DNA of 64,000 nt from Algoriphagus antarcticus. Its GTDB lineage: Bacteria > Bacteroidota > Bacteroidia > Cytophagales > Cyclobacteriaceae. The stretch lies in contig NZ_MSSW01000042.1 in NCBI RefSeq assembly GCF_002150685.1, positions 1-64,000 on the forward strand, written 5' to 3'. Under the pieces are notes generated by a model. That model did not search any database and had not been told where the DNA came from. It saw only the letters and a list, made by a program, of their open reading frames with translations. Shown one piece after another: positions 1 through 9,617 of the stretch (position 1 is its first letter; every line of letters begins with the position of its first letter). The position numbers and the translations under genes were made by a program.

Positions 1-1
1 T

Positions 2-2293
2 TTCCCTGTGAGAATTACTCAAGTAATCTATACTGCTATTGATGTGGCGGGTAACCAGTCAATCTGTAGCTTCAATGTTACGGTGACCGACGATGAATTA
101 CCAACTGTAATTACCAGAAATAGATCATTTACTATTGATCAGGAAGATGAGTTAATTCTAGAAGCTTCCGATATAGATGACGGATCTTCTGATAATTGTG
201 GAATTCAGTCCTTTGGGTTAAGTAAGACATTGTTTACAGCAGCTGACGAAGGTGAAAATATTGTCACGCTTACAATTACTGATGTGAACGGAAATCAAGG
301 ATTTGGACAAGCCATTGTTACTATTATAGTGAATGCTATTGATCCAAGTGATCTGGATTTAGATGGTGATGGATTTACACCAAACCAAGGCGATTGTCAT
401 GATTCCGATGATACTATTTACCCAGGCGCTCCAGAGCTTTGCGATGGCAAAGACAATGATTGTGATGGATTGATAGACGGTGAAGATCCGGATGCAGTTG
501 GCTTGAATACCTACTTCCGAGATCAGGATGGAGATGGCTATGGAGATTCAGCAAGCACGATCGAATCTTGTAATATGCCTGTGGGATATGTAATCAACTC
601 AGATGATTGTGATGATACGGATGAATTGATAAATCCTGGAATACCTAACAGCTGTGATGAACCATGCGATAGTCAATTGACAATCCTGTCTATTTCCAGT
701 CCTTTAGATCCAAAACCTGTTTACTCCAAGATTAAAGTTTCTGCTATGGTTGTGGGATCTGTCGAAGAAGCTTATTGGGATTGGGATGATGGAACTACTA
801 CATCTGTTGATAATTCTGGTTCTGGCTATAATCCGCGTCATAAAATCTCGACAGCAAGCTCTAGCAAATTTAATCCATCGTTTAATTCCCATTTCTTTTT
901 CTCTCATTACCACGATTGGAATTGTGATGATGACGATTCTGGATATGGTGCCCAACATTACTATAGAAAACCGGGTGTTTACCAGCCTAAGTTGGTTGTA
1001 ATCGATAATTGTGGTAATCGGATTGAGCGATTAACTGATCTAGTTGTGATCTATCATCCATTTGGATTCTTTGTAGCAGGAGGAGGGACTTTCTGGTCTC
1101 CTAAAGGCGCCTACACAACTAATCCAAATACTGAGGGCCGGGCCAATTTTGGATTTGTAGCCAAATCTAGGTACGTAGGTAATAAGGTGGATAGGAATTC
1201 AGAATTCCAGTTTAAAATTGATGGTTTGATCTTCAAAAGTTCTTCCTATACTGATATGTCCTTGGTACTTTCCGGTTATAAAGCAGTCTTCAAAGGTCGC
1301 GGTAGTATCAATGGGCAATCAGGATATTCATTTATGATTTCCACAATTGACAGCGATAAAAAGTATCCGTTTAATAAGTGGTACTATAAGAAGGCTGATA
1401 AGATTAGAATTAAGATCTGGAAAACTGCGACCAATGAAGTTGTCTATGGTAATGAGAAAGGAGCTTCCGATAGCAAAGAAGCTACCACTAATCTAACTGG
1501 TGGAAAGGTTTTGGTACAAAGTCCTTTTGGACATAACTGGTCTGTCAGAGAATCAGAATTAATCATGGTGGACTGGAATACTTCCAAAGAGGCACTTCAG
1601 GATAAACTGAATAAAGTAGAAGAGGAGCTTTCTGGAAAAACAGTAGTTTGGGATATGAATCTGTATGACCCAATTTTAGAGGGTGTACAATTTGTAGGTG
1701 GCTTGTTGAAAGACTCTTTATCCTCTGTCTCTTCTGAAAATATCCAAGCCTCGGTGTTGGTACTAGACAAACCTGCTCCGATTGACATTCAGCTCTCTGC
1801 AAAACTAATTCCGCTTAATGTAAGAACTGGCAGCGTAGTCGGGATTTTGCAAACTGTCGATCCGGCTGATGATTACCATGAATATACTATCATAGAAAAT
1901 CCAAACTTATATGTAGAGGAGAATCGATTGATTTGGAAAGGCGGAACAGTTGATATGAAGTCTTTCTCCATTAATGTAGCTAGTAAGGATATTGTGGGGA
2001 ATGTAATTGAAAAAGACTTCACTTTATCTCGTGAAAACGTGCCTAACACAGTACGTGTTTATCCTAATCCAGCTTCACTAGAAACAAACGTAAAAATAGA
2101 TTTCTCAACGCCATCGATCGTTACTTTGAAGATGTTTGATGCAGCGGGCAGATTAGTCTTGGAGGAATCTGGAGATTATGAAAAAGGATTTATCCGAAAA
2201 ATAGATCTAAGAGAATTGAGCAATGGATTATATCAAGTTCAAGTGCAGATCAATTTTGAAACAATTACTAAGCGGCTGATTAAAGTCAATTAA
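2..2293 (+). CDS. T9SS-secreted multidomain protein, 3' part (5' end outside window)
   Basis: The reading frame is open from the first bases, so this is the C-terminal part of a larger secreted protein. In order it shows the end of a HYR-type Ig-like repeat (YTAIDVAGN...CSFNVTVTDDE), a second such repeat, and a Ca/metal-binding stretch of DxDxDG motifs with cysteine pairs like the MopE 'putative metal-binding motif' (about residues 115-215). Next comes a PKD-like segment (WDWDDG), a region resembling the post-COAP-1 domain, and a C-terminal T9SS type A sorting domain (VYPNPAS start, last ~75 residues). That tail predicts export across the outer membrane and surface anchoring. The substrate or adhesion partner cannot be read from the sequence. 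A hairpin follows the stop codon. Confidence 0.85.
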   Translation, partial: FPVRITQVIYTAIDVAGNQSICSFNVTVTDDELPTVITRNRSFTIDQEDELILEASDIDDGSSDNCGIQSFGLSKTLFTAADEGENIVTLTITDVNGNQGFGQAIVTIIVNAIDPSDLDLDGDGFTPNQGDCHDSDDTIYPGAPELCDGKDNDCDGLIDGEDPDAVGLNTYFRDQDGDGYGDSASTIESCNMPVGYVINSDDCDDTDELINPGIPNSCDEPCDSQLTILSISSPLDPKPVYSKIKVSAMVVGSVEEAYWDWDDGTTTSVDNSGSGYNPRHKISTASSSKFNPSFNSHFFFSHYHDWNCDDDDSGYGAQHYYRKPGVYQPKLVVIDNCGNRIERLTDLVVIYHPFGFFVAGGGTFWSPKGAYTTNPNTEGRANFGFVAKSRYVGNKVDRNSEFQFKIDGLIFKSSSYTDMSLVLSGYKAVFKGRGSINGQSGYSFMISTIDSDKKYPFNKWYYKKADKIRIKIWKTATNEVVYGNEKGASDSKEATTNLTGGKVLVQSPFGHNWSVRESELIMVDWNTSKEALQDKLNKVEEELSGKTVVWDMNLYDPILEGVQFVGGLLKDSLSSVSSENIQASVLVLDKPAPIDIQLSAKLIPLNVRTGSVVGILQTVDPADDYHEYTIIENPNLYVEENRLIWKGGTVDMKSFSINVASKDIVGNVIEKDFTLSRENVPNTVRVYPNPASLETNVKIDFSTPSIVTLKMFDAAGRLVLEESGDYEKGFIRKIDLRELSNGLYQVQVQINFETITKRLIKVN

Positions 2294-2310
2294 TTGAGGA
2301 GTAAATAATA

Positions 2311-2338
2311 GAGCGCTTGGAGTTTGTTCCATGCGCTC
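2311..2338 (+). terminator. Hairpin after the T9SS protein gene
   Basis: GAGCGC...GCGCTC with an inner TGGA/TCCA extension forms a 10-bp stem with one T-T mismatch, 18 bases after the stop codon. The tail is AT-rich but has no long T-run, so it is a probable rather than a clear intrinsic terminator. Confidence 0.55.
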
Positions 2339-2468
2339 CATTATTTATAATTAAAATGATTACCTATTGGCTGCAACCATAATTAAATTTTTGGGAATAA
2401 TTTACTCCCAATTTTTGACTGATGGTTTGGGATCGCTTTTCTAATTGGTTTTATTTATAAAAAATTAC

Positions 2469-4316
2469 ATGATTATGCATATTAATTTGGCTAAGCCTAT
2501 TTACGGGCTTTTTCTTTTAATGGTACTTAGTAGCGGAGTCTCTGCCCAGACAGGTAGATTCCAGCAAGCTGCGAATTATCAAATGGACGTCAATATGGAC
2601 GTCAACACCAATCAATACACAGGAACTCAAGTATTGATTTATACCAACAATTCTCCTGACACGCTAGATCGGGTGTTTTATCATCTGTTCTACAATGCTT
2701 TTCAGCCAGGCAGTATGATGGACGAGAGATCCAGAAGCATTGCTGATCCAGACCGTAGAGTGGGCGATCGCATTAGCAAATTGAAGCCAGATGAGATTGG
2801 TTATTTAAGAGTAAGTAGCTTAAAAATGAACGGTAAGGATGTTGATTACAAAGAAGTTGGGACAATACTGGAAGTTGAACTTACTGAGCCTATCCTTCCA
2901 AATTCAGACGCCAAATTCGAAATGTCTTTCAATGGCCAAGTACCTGTGCAGATCAGAAGATCAGGAAGAGATAGTGAAGAAGGAGTGAGATATTCTATGT
3001 CTCAGTGGTATCCTAAAATGTCTGAATATGACGAGCAAGGTTGGCATGCTTACCCATATATCGGGCGTGAGTTCTATGGTATTTGGGGTGATTTTGATGT
3101 GAAGATCTCCATCGACAAAACTTATGTGTTGGGTGGAACAGGTTACTTGCAAAATCCAAACGAGATTGGTCATGGCTATGAAGATGAAGGAGTGAAAGTA
3201 GCTCCTGCTAAAGGAGCTAAGCTGACGTGGCATTTCAAAGCGCCAAAAGTTCATGATTTTATGTTTGCCGCTGATCCTAACTATCGTCACGATAAATTAT
3301 TAATGGATATTGGAGTGACTGTGCACCATCTTTATATCCCATCAAACGAAACTACCGAAAACTGGGTGAAGCTTATGGAATACACTCCAAAAGCCATTGA
3401 GTTTATGTCTGAGCATTTTGGTGAGTACCCTTATGAGCAATATTCGGTAATTCAAGGCGGTGATGGTGGAATGGAATATCCTATGTCCACTCTTGTAACT
3501 GGCGGCCGCAACCTAAATGGGCTTGTTAGTGTGATGGCTCATGAATTGGCACATAGCTGGTTTCAGGGTGTAATAGCTACAAATGAAGCCCTTTATCCTT
3601 GGATGGACGAAGGTTTTGCCAGCTATGCGTCTGCTCTCACCATGTCTGATATATTCCAATCCAGCGAAGCTCCTCTAAGAGGCTCTTACGCCGGATATTT
3701 CAGGTTAGTCAGTTCGGGCAAGGAAGAGCCGATGAGTACTCATGCTGATCACTACCATACTAATGCTGCCTACAGTTCTGCCGCTTATTCAAAGGGTGCT
3801 GTGTTTTTAGCTCAGATGGGTTACATCATTGGCGATGAAGCTAAAGATGAAGGAATGCTGAACTATTGGAATACATGGGGATTTAAACATCCAAATGTGA
3901 ATGACTTTATTCGAATCATGGAGAAGGAGAGCGGCTTGGAGCTAGATTGGTATAAGGAATACTTTGTAAATACTACCAAAACCATTGATTATGGGATCAA
4001 TTCAGTAAAAGCTCAAGGCGAGGAAACAGATATTACACTGGAGCGAATTGGTTTGATGCCGATGCCTATAGACTTGGTGATTACTTATTCTGATGGCTCA
4101 TCCGAGATGGTGTATTTGCCTCTGGAAATCATGAGAGGAGAAAAAGCGCCTGAATCCGGTGCTGCAACGCGGGTGATTTCTGAAGATTGGCCTTGGACAA
4201 ATCTTACCAAAACTATCAGAATCAACAAAAAATCAAACACAATCAAATCCATTGAGATAGATCCTAGCAAGAGGCTAGCAGACATCAATCAGGAAAATAA
4301 TAAAGTGGTGTATTAA
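2469..4316 (+). CDS. M1 family metallopeptidase, secreted
   Basis: This is a zinc aminopeptidase-like protein of the gluzincin M1 family. The N-terminus (ending LSSGVSAQTG) is a signal peptide, so it acts in the periplasm or outside. A substrate-recognition motif GGMEYP lies about 30 residues before HELAH (around residue 358), and the third zinc ligand Glu follows exactly 18 residues after the HExxH block (WMDEGFASY). The order and spacing fit catalytically active M1 enzymes. An upstream TTG at 2445 would extend the frame, but the signal peptide starts best at ATG 2469 or 2475. The gene is convergent with the histone-like gene and ends at a strong hairpin. Peptide specificity is not predictable. 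Confidence 0.9.
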   Translation: MIMHINLAKPIYGLFLLMVLSSGVSAQTGRFQQAANYQMDVNMDVNTNQYTGTQVLIYTNNSPDTLDRVFYHLFYNAFQPGSMMDERSRSIADPDRRVGDRISKLKPDEIGYLRVSSLKMNGKDVDYKEVGTILEVELTEPILPNSDAKFEMSFNGQVPVQIRRSGRDSEEGVRYSMSQWYPKMSEYDEQGWHAYPYIGREFYGIWGDFDVKISIDKTYVLGGTGYLQNPNEIGHGYEDEGVKVAPAKGAKLTWHFKAPKVHDFMFAADPNYRHDKLLMDIGVTVHHLYIPSNETTENWVKLMEYTPKAIEFMSEHFGEYPYEQYSVIQGGDGGMEYPMSTLVTGGRNLNGLVSVMAHELAHSWFQGVIATNEALYPWMDEGFASYASALTMSDIFQSSEAPLRGSYAGYFRLVSSGKEEPMSTHADHYHTNAAYSSAAYSKGAVFLAQMGYIIGDEAKDEGMLNYWNTWGFKHPNVNDFIRIMEKESGLELDWYKEYFVNTTKTIDYGINSVKAQGEETDITLERIGLMPMPIDLVITYSDGSSEMVYLPLEIMRGEKAPESGAATRVISEDWPWTNLTKTIRINKKSNTIKSIEIDPSKRLADINQENNKVVY

Positions 4317-4341
4317 GTCTCTCTTTTAGATGAAATTGCAT

Positions 4342-4374
4342 AAAAAAAGGTGACTGATTAGTCACCTTTTTTTT
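4342..4374. terminator. Bidirectional intrinsic terminator
   Basis: A-run, AGGTGACT, short loop, AGTCACCT and T-run: a perfect stem flanked by A7 and T8, placed between convergent genes. It should terminate both the M1 peptidase (plus) and the histone-like gene (minus). Confidence 0.85.
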
Positions 4375-4384
4375 GTTGCGGGAA

Positions 4385-4561
4385 TCATCCTTCGTTCTTT
4401 TTGTCTTGAACTTCTTTACGAATGTCTTGAGCCACGTTTTTCAAGTCTTGCATTCCTTTTCTAACTCGTGTACCAGCTGCGGAATTTCCTTTGTCGTAGA
4501 ACTTTTCGAAATCGTTTTTAAGAGAATTCACCAGTTCGCTTACTTCACTAAATTTGCTCAT
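4385..4561 (-). CDS. Histone H1-like (Hc1-type) small protein
   Basis: This is a 58-residue Lys/Glu-rich protein starting MSKFSEVSELVNSLK, with a basic middle (RVRKGMQDLKN) and a charged C-terminus. It matches the short Bacteroidota proteins annotated as histone H1/Hc1-like. The open frame extends 15 codons further upstream, but the internal ATG at 4561 gives the normal family start. It is likely nucleoid-associated, binding DNA through the lysine-rich helix. It is monocistronic, with the shared terminator just after the stop. Confidence 0.75.
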   Translation of the reverse strand: MSKFSEVSELVNSLKNDFEKFYDKGNSAAGTRVRKGMQDLKNVAQDIRKEVQDKKNEG

Positions 4562-4658
4562 AGTAAAAGTGTTTTTTAGGTTGATGATAAGTTTATTGCA
4601 AATCAATATAGCCCAAATACTTACTAAATCAATCCTGAGGCCATTTTATTTGCTTTTT

Positions 4659-5909
4659 TTACTCACCAACTGAAATCGCAAACTCGGAATTTTTATATAC
4701 TCCACTAGTTAGTTTTTCCTTTATTGCCGCAAAAGCGGTGATGGTCTCTTCTACATCCTGAAGTGTATGCACTGCAGTAGGAATTAATCTTAAGATAATC
4801 ATTCCTTTAGGTATCACCGGGTAAATTACTACTGAACAGAAGATAGCGTAGTTTTCTCTAAGGTCCTGAGTCAATGCGGCAGCCTCACCTACAGTACCAT
4901 TTAGCACCACAGGCGTCACTGGAGAGTTTGATTTTCCTGTGCTGAAGCCATTGTCATGAAGTCCTTTCCTAAGTGCTTTCACGATTTTCCAAAGATTGTC
5001 TTTCAGCTCAGGTTGAGTTCTCAATAGCTCAAGACGCTTTAATGCTCCAGCTACAAAAATCATAGGAAGAGACTTGGCAAAGATCTGAGAACGCATATTG
5101 TATCTCAAGAATAAAATCACCTCTGGATCACCAGCGATAAATGCCCCGATGCTTGCCATAGACTTGGCGAATGTAGAGAAGTAAAGATCTACCTGATCCT
5201 GTACACCTTGCTCTTCATCTGTACCGGCACCGGTGTTACCCATTGTACCGAAACCATGCGCATCGTCAATGAGTAATCTGAAATCAAACTTCTTTTTAAG
5301 CTCAACGATTTCTTTCAGCTTGCCCTGATCTCCAGTCATTCCAAATACACCTTCGGTAATCACAAGGATTCCTCCTCCAGTTTCATTGGCAAGTTTAGTT
5401 GCTCTTTCCAGCTGCTTTTCACAGCTTTCAATATCATTATGTGGGAAAACGTAGCGCTTTCCCAAGTGCATTCTAAGTGCATCAATGATACAGGCATGAC
5501 ATTCTGAATCATACACTACTACATCTTTTCTATCAAGAAGTGAGTCTATCACAGACATGATGCCTTGATATCCGTAATTCAACAAATAGGCCTTCTCTTT
5601 GTGGACAAAAGCTGCCAATTCATCCTCAAGTTGCTCATGAAGGCTGGTCTGCCCTGACATCATACGTGCTCCCATTGGATAAGCAGCACCGTATTGAGCA
5701 GCTGCATCTGCATCAGCTTTACGTACTTCCGGATGATTTGCGAGGCCTAGGTAATTATTCAAACTCCAGGTTAGAACATCCTTCCCCTGAAATTTCATTC
5801 TCGGAGCAATTTCGCCTTCTAGTTTGGGGAAGGAGAAATAGCCATCAGCGAACTCAGAGTGTTTGCCCAACGGGCCCATGTTCATTTTTAATTTTGCAAA
5901 TAGATCCAA
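4659..5909 (-). CDS. AOS-family PLP enzyme, probably serine palmitoyltransferase
   Basis: This is an alpha-oxoamine synthase (fold-type I PLP enzyme) of 416 residues. Visible motifs are the substrate-loop region GARMMSGQTSLHEQLE, the cofactor-contacting DDAHGFGTMG, and the Schiff-base lysine in STFAKSMASIGAF. The family condenses an acyl-CoA with an amino acid. In Bacteroidota the member with this length and lysine motif is usually serine palmitoyltransferase, which starts sphingolipid synthesis from palmitoyl-CoA and serine. 2-Amino-3-ketobutyrate CoA ligase (Kbl) is the main alternative. No sphingolipid or threonine-degradation gene adjoins it to decide. Family is certain, substrate is inferred. 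Confidence 0.7.
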   Translation of the reverse strand: MDLFAKLKMNMGPLGKHSEFADGYFSFPKLEGEIAPRMKFQGKDVLTWSLNNYLGLANHPEVRKADADAAAQYGAAYPMGARMMSGQTSLHEQLEDELAAFVHKEKAYLLNYGYQGIMSVIDSLLDRKDVVVYDSECHACIIDALRMHLGKRYVFPHNDIESCEKQLERATKLANETGGGILVITEGVFGMTGDQGKLKEIVELKKKFDFRLLIDDAHGFGTMGNTGAGTDEEQGVQDQVDLYFSTFAKSMASIGAFIAGDPEVILFLRYNMRSQIFAKSLPMIFVAGALKRLELLRTQPELKDNLWKIVKALRKGLHDNGFSTGKSNSPVTPVVLNGTVGEAAALTQDLRENYAIFCSVVIYPVIPKGMIILRLIPTAVHTLQDVEETITAFAAIKEKLTSGVYKNSEFAISVGE

Positions 5910-6087
5910 AGCTTTCGAATTTAAGTGTTAGTGGATTTAATGATCTGTTCATTAAAATCCGTCAAAAATAAAACTTATATGCCTGACATGCAAAAAACGG
6001 TAGCGAAACAAATGATTCTTTACAAAGCTCAGATTATTTTCTTTATTTAGCCGAAACCCAAAAAATCAGCTTTTAATACCAGAGATA

Positions 6088-7584
6088 ATGGCAAAAATCA
6101 AAAAAATACTAGTTGCAAATAGAGGAGAGATCAGCTTGCGAATCATGCGAACTGCCCGAGAAATGGGCATTGCGACGGTAGCTGTTTACAGTGAGGCAGA
6201 TAGACTTTCTCCACATGTGCTTTTTGCTGATGAAGCGGTCTGTTTAGGGCCACCACCTTCAGCGAAGTCCTATTTATTGGGAGACAAAATAATTGCTGTG
6301 TGCGTAGAGCTAGGCGTAGATGCAATACACCCTGGCTATGGCTTTCTTTCGGAAAATGCTGATTTCGCCAGAAAAGTCCAGGAAGCGGGATTGATTTTTA
6401 TTGGACCTTCGCCAGAAGCTATCGAAGTCATGGGAAGTAAGCTTGCTGCAAAACAAGCCGTTGCAAAGTATGATATTCCGTTGGTGCCGGGTACAGAGGA
6501 GGCTATTTCTGATATTCCTGTTGCAAAAACGCGTGCTGCCGAGATTGGATACCCCATTCTGATCAAAGCGAGTGCAGGTGGCGGAGGCAAAGGAATGAGG
6601 GTAGTTGAGAATGAGGCCGAATTTGAGGAACAAATGCAGCGTGCCGTCAGCGAAGCTCAGTCTTCCTTTGGCGATAGTGCGGTGTTTATAGAAAAGTACA
6701 TCAGCTCTCCCAGACATATTGAGATTCAAGTGCTGGGAGATCAGCAGGGAAATATTCTATACTTGTTTGAGAGAGAGTGTTCCATTCAGAGAAGACATCA
6801 GAAAGTGATAGAAGAGGCTCCATCGGCGGTTGTTTCTCCTGAGATGAGAAAGGCTATGGGGGAAGCAGCGGTCGGCGTAGCAAAGGCCTGTGACTATTAT
6901 GGAGCTGGCACCGTAGAATTCATTGTCGATGGGGAATTGAATTTCTTTTTCCTGGAAATGAATACCAGACTTCAAGTCGAGCATCCGGTGACAGAGATGA
7001 TCATTGGAAAGGACCTTGTTCGAGAGCAAATATTAATAGCAGAGGGAAAACCACTTTCCTTTACTCAGGATGATTTGAAAATCAACGGACATTCCCTGGA
7101 AGTACGTGTCTATGCAGAAGATCCAAAGAACAACTTCCTCCCAGATATCGGAAAACTTGAGACGTATAAACGTCCTCAAGGGGCTGGGATTCGTGTTGAT
7201 GATGGTTTCGAAGAGGGAATGGACATTCCGATCTATTATGATCCTATGATTGCCAAATTGATCACTCATGCAGAAGATCGTCAGTCAGCGATTGAAAAAA
7301 TGGTGCGGGCAATTGAAGATTATAAAATTGTTGGGATTCAGACTACGCTTGATTTCTGCAAGTTTGCGATTACTCATGATGCTTTTGTGAGTGGTGACTT
7401 TGATACCAAATTTGTAGAGAACTATTTCAGTCCATCGGTTTTGGAGCAGGAATTTTCCGAATCAGAGTTGGAGTTACTATCAGCATTGGCTGTCGAGTTT
7501 TTCACTAAAAATAAACCTTCAGGACTTTTGAAGTCTGAATCAATTTCCAATAAAGAATCAGCTTGGAGAAATAGACTTCAGTAA
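6088..7584 (+). CDS. accC: Biotin carboxylase subunit of an acyl-CoA carboxylase
   Basis: An ATP-grasp biotin carboxylase that carboxylates biotin on a carrier protein using ATP and bicarbonate. The N-terminal KKILVANRGEISLRIMRTAR, the glycine-rich ATP loop GGGGKGMRVV, and the C-lobe signature EMNTRLQVEHPVTEM are all present. At 498 residues it is about 50 longer than a minimal AccC, with a C-terminal extension typical of Bacteroidota copies that may serve acetyl- or propionyl-CoA carboxylase. No biotin carrier or carboxyltransferase gene is nearby, so the acyl partner is unknown. The DUF1015 gene starts 1 base after its stop, implying co-transcription. Confidence 0.9.
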   Translation: MAKIKKILVANRGEISLRIMRTAREMGIATVAVYSEADRLSPHVLFADEAVCLGPPPSAKSYLLGDKIIAVCVELGVDAIHPGYGFLSENADFARKVQEAGLIFIGPSPEAIEVMGSKLAAKQAVAKYDIPLVPGTEEAISDIPVAKTRAAEIGYPILIKASAGGGGKGMRVVENEAEFEEQMQRAVSEAQSSFGDSAVFIEKYISSPRHIEIQVLGDQQGNILYLFERECSIQRRHQKVIEEAPSAVVSPEMRKAMGEAAVGVAKACDYYGAGTVEFIVDGELNFFFLEMNTRLQVEHPVTEMIIGKDLVREQILIAEGKPLSFTQDDLKINGHSLEVRVYAEDPKNNFLPDIGKLETYKRPQGAGIRVDDGFEEGMDIPIYYDPMIAKLITHAEDRQSAIEKMVRAIEDYKIVGIQTTLDFCKFAITHDAFVSGDFDTKFVENYFSPSVLEQEFSESELELLSALAVEFFTKNKPSGLLKSESISNKESAWRNRLQ

Positions 7585-7585
7585 G

Positions 7586-8884
7586 ATGGCAGAGATACTA
7601 CCTTTAAAAGCTTGGCGATATGCCGAAGCTTTGACTCCTAAAATGGAGGAATTGACAGCGCCACTTTTTGATGTGGTCTCAGCTCGTCAGCGGAAATTAC
7701 TCTATGAGAATCCTCTGAATAGCATACACCTCTCAGTTCCTAAGGGAGAAAACCCCGCTCAAAATGCGCAGGAAACACTCCTCGATTGGAAATCTGATGG
7801 AATAATCCATCAGGATGCACAGCCTGGAATCTACGTGTACTATCAATATTTTCGCTTGCCGGGAGAGCATGATGAGCGCTGTAGAAAGGGATTTATTGCT
7901 CAGATCAAGGCTTATGAATGGAGCGATGAAGTCATTTTGAGGCATGAGAATACTATCGTTTCTGCTGTGAATGACCGGATTGAATTATTGCGACAAACGC
8001 AAATTCAGGCTAGTCCTACACACGGACTGTATGAAGATACCGAGGAGCAGCTAGAGAATTACATGGATGAGGCTATTGCAAATCCACTCTATGAACTTGA
8101 AGATTATCAGGGAGTAAGAGAAGTGATGGCAGTGATCCAGGATCCCGATATTATCCGATGTTTTTTGGAGGTATTAAAAGACAAACAAGTAATTCTGGCG
8201 GATGGACACCATCGACTCGAAGGAGCAATAGAATACCGAAAGTCAATGCAGGGGAAATTGGCTGAGTCACGCTGGAAAGGACATGATTATCACCTGATGT
8301 ATCTTACCAATACAAGCGGAAATCATCTGAAAATACTTCCAACACACCGCTTATTTTATGGATTGGAGTTATCGCAGGATTTATTATTGGAAAAGATTAA
8401 AGAATGGTTTGAGGTGAAAAAATTTGCTGATCCTGAAGAATTGGAGGCTTATGCTTTTCACAAACCTCATACCTTTGGATTAGTAATGGGAGAGGAGAGC
8501 TACACCCTGAAATTGAAAGCGGGAAAGATGGATCTGATGAATCTACACTTACCCGAAAGTATCAGGCAGCTTGATTTGGCAGTGCTTCATGAGGTGCTGT
8601 TTGCAAGAATATTGAATATCCCGGTAGCTGATCAAAGAAACTCTGATCAACTTACTTATGAGCGTAATTTCTCCAGGTGCATACATGAAGTCCGCTCAGG
8701 CAAAGCAAGCTTTGCTGTCATTACCCGAGAATTAGAGATGGAGCAAGTTTTGGAAGTATGTAGAAGCGGTGAAGTGATGCCTCAGAAATCCACCTATTTC
8801 TATCCAAAAGCGCTGGGTGGATTGCTTTTCGCCAGTATTAAACAAAATGAATTTGATTTCGACTATGGAGCCTTTTTTGAGTAA
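7586..8884 (+). CDS. DUF1015 family protein
   Basis: This 432-residue cytoplasmic protein has the DUF1015 signature ILADGHHRLEGAIEYRK near residue 208 and another conserved block around HDYHLMYLTN. The biochemical function of the family is unsettled; members are widespread and often lie near amino-acid or housekeeping genes. It begins immediately after accC and overlaps the start of maf by 20 bases, so the three form one tight unit. No signal peptide or membrane segment is seen. Confidence 0.8.
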   Translation: MAEILPLKAWRYAEALTPKMEELTAPLFDVVSARQRKLLYENPLNSIHLSVPKGENPAQNAQETLLDWKSDGIIHQDAQPGIYVYYQYFRLPGEHDERCRKGFIAQIKAYEWSDEVILRHENTIVSAVNDRIELLRQTQIQASPTHGLYEDTEEQLENYMDEAIANPLYELEDYQGVREVMAVIQDPDIIRCFLEVLKDKQVILADGHHRLEGAIEYRKSMQGKLAESRWKGHDYHLMYLTNTSGNHLKILPTHRLFYGLELSQDLLLEKIKEWFEVKKFADPEELEAYAFHKPHTFGLVMGEESYTLKLKAGKMDLMNLHLPESIRQLDLAVLHEVLFARILNIPVADQRNSDQLTYERNFSRCIHEVRSGKASFAVITRELEMEQVLEVCRSGEVMPQKSTYFYPKALGGLLFASIKQNEFDFDYGAFFE

Positions 8885-9452
8885 TCTAACCAAAAAGAAA
8901 ATTATACTCGCCTCTAATTCCCCCAGACGCCAAGAATTGCTGAAGGGATTAGGAATTGATTTCGAAGTGAGAGTTAACACCGTGGATGAGACCATCCCAA
9001 AGGATATTCAGGCTGAGTACGTGGCTGCTTATCTCTCCAAGTTGAAATCTGAGTCTTTTACAGAGAAACTTATTGAGAATGAAATTCTCATCACTTCAGA
9101 TACGGTGGTGATAGCTGATGGACATGTCTTAGGCAAGCCCAATACTGAAGAGGAAGCTTTTGATATGCTTAAAAGCCTCTCAGGCTCATCTCATTCGGTG
9201 ATGACAGCGGTTACATTCAGAGATAAGTCCAGACAAATCACGCTGGAGGATGAAACGAAAGTGACTTTCAGATTTCTGGAGGAGGAAGAGATCTGGCATT
9301 ACATACGTCACTACAAACCAATGGATAAAGCTGGTGCCTATGGTATTCAGGAATGGATAGGATTCATGGGAGTGGAGCGGATCGAGGGTTCCTATTATAA
9401 TGTGATGGGTTTTCCACTTCATCTGGTTTATGCTCAGTTGAAAAAATGGTAG
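8865..9452 (+). CDS. maf: Maf-type nucleoside triphosphate pyrophosphatase
   Basis: A house-cleaning nucleotide pyrophosphatase that hydrolyses dTTP/UTP or modified nucleotides to the monophosphate. The signature ILASNSPRRQELL near the N-terminus, the catalytic SDTVV block, and DKAGAYGIQEW are intact. The frame could start at 8817, but ATG 8865 (MEPFLSNLTKKK) gives the usual length (195 aa) and a 20-base overlap with the DUF1015 gene. The TAG stop sits inside a repeat-like hairpin at 9450-9475. Confidence 0.88.
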   Translation: MEPFLSNLTKKKIILASNSPRRQELLKGLGIDFEVRVNTVDETIPKDIQAEYVAAYLSKLKSESFTEKLIENEILITSDTVVIADGHVLGKPNTEEEAFDMLKSLSGSSHSVMTAVTFRDKSRQITLEDETKVTFRFLEEEEIWHYIRHYKPMDKAGAYGIQEWIGFMGVERIEGSYYNVMGFPLHLVYAQLKKW

Positions 9453-9475
9453 GAGCGAATAATCGTTCGCCCCTA
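9450..9475. repeat. GGGGCGAATAAT-type hairpin repeat, copy 1
   Basis: TAGGAGCGAA and TTCGCCCCTA pair (one mismatch) around a TAATCG loop. It belongs to the same family as the hairpin at 9581-9617 and overlaps the maf stop codon. Confidence 0.6.
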
Positions 9476-9530
9476 ATGTGCATCTTGTTATGTCCTAGTC
9501 AGGTGACTTGAACCAAATAAATCGTAATAA

Positions 9531-9565
9531 AAAGCCCTGTGAAATTAATTCGCAGGGCTTTTTTG
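9531..9565. terminator. Bidirectional intrinsic terminator
   Basis: AAAGCCCTG...CAGGGCTTT is a 9-bp perfect stem followed by T-rich sequence on the plus strand and preceded by an A-rich run. It lies between convergent maf and the adaptor gene. Confidence 0.8.
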
Positions 9566-9580
9566 GTTTTATAATAGGTG

Positions 9581-9617
9581 AAAAGTAGGGGCAAATAATC
9601 TTTTGTCCCTACTTTTT
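9581..9617. repeat. GGGGCGAATAAT-type hairpin repeat, copy 2
   Basis: AAAAGTAGGG plus GCAAA pairs with TTTGT plus CCCTACTTTT, giving a ~15-bp stem. The right arm overlaps the stop codon of the periplasmic adaptor gene. It is the same repeat family as at 9450. Confidence 0.6.

Noticed and set aside
2445..2468. TTG start for the M1 peptidase
   Set aside because: The signal peptide begins at ATG 2469/2475; the extension adds no feature.
6310..7269. Long antisense open frames inside accC
   Set aside because: They mirror the codon structure of accC and show no domain or start context.
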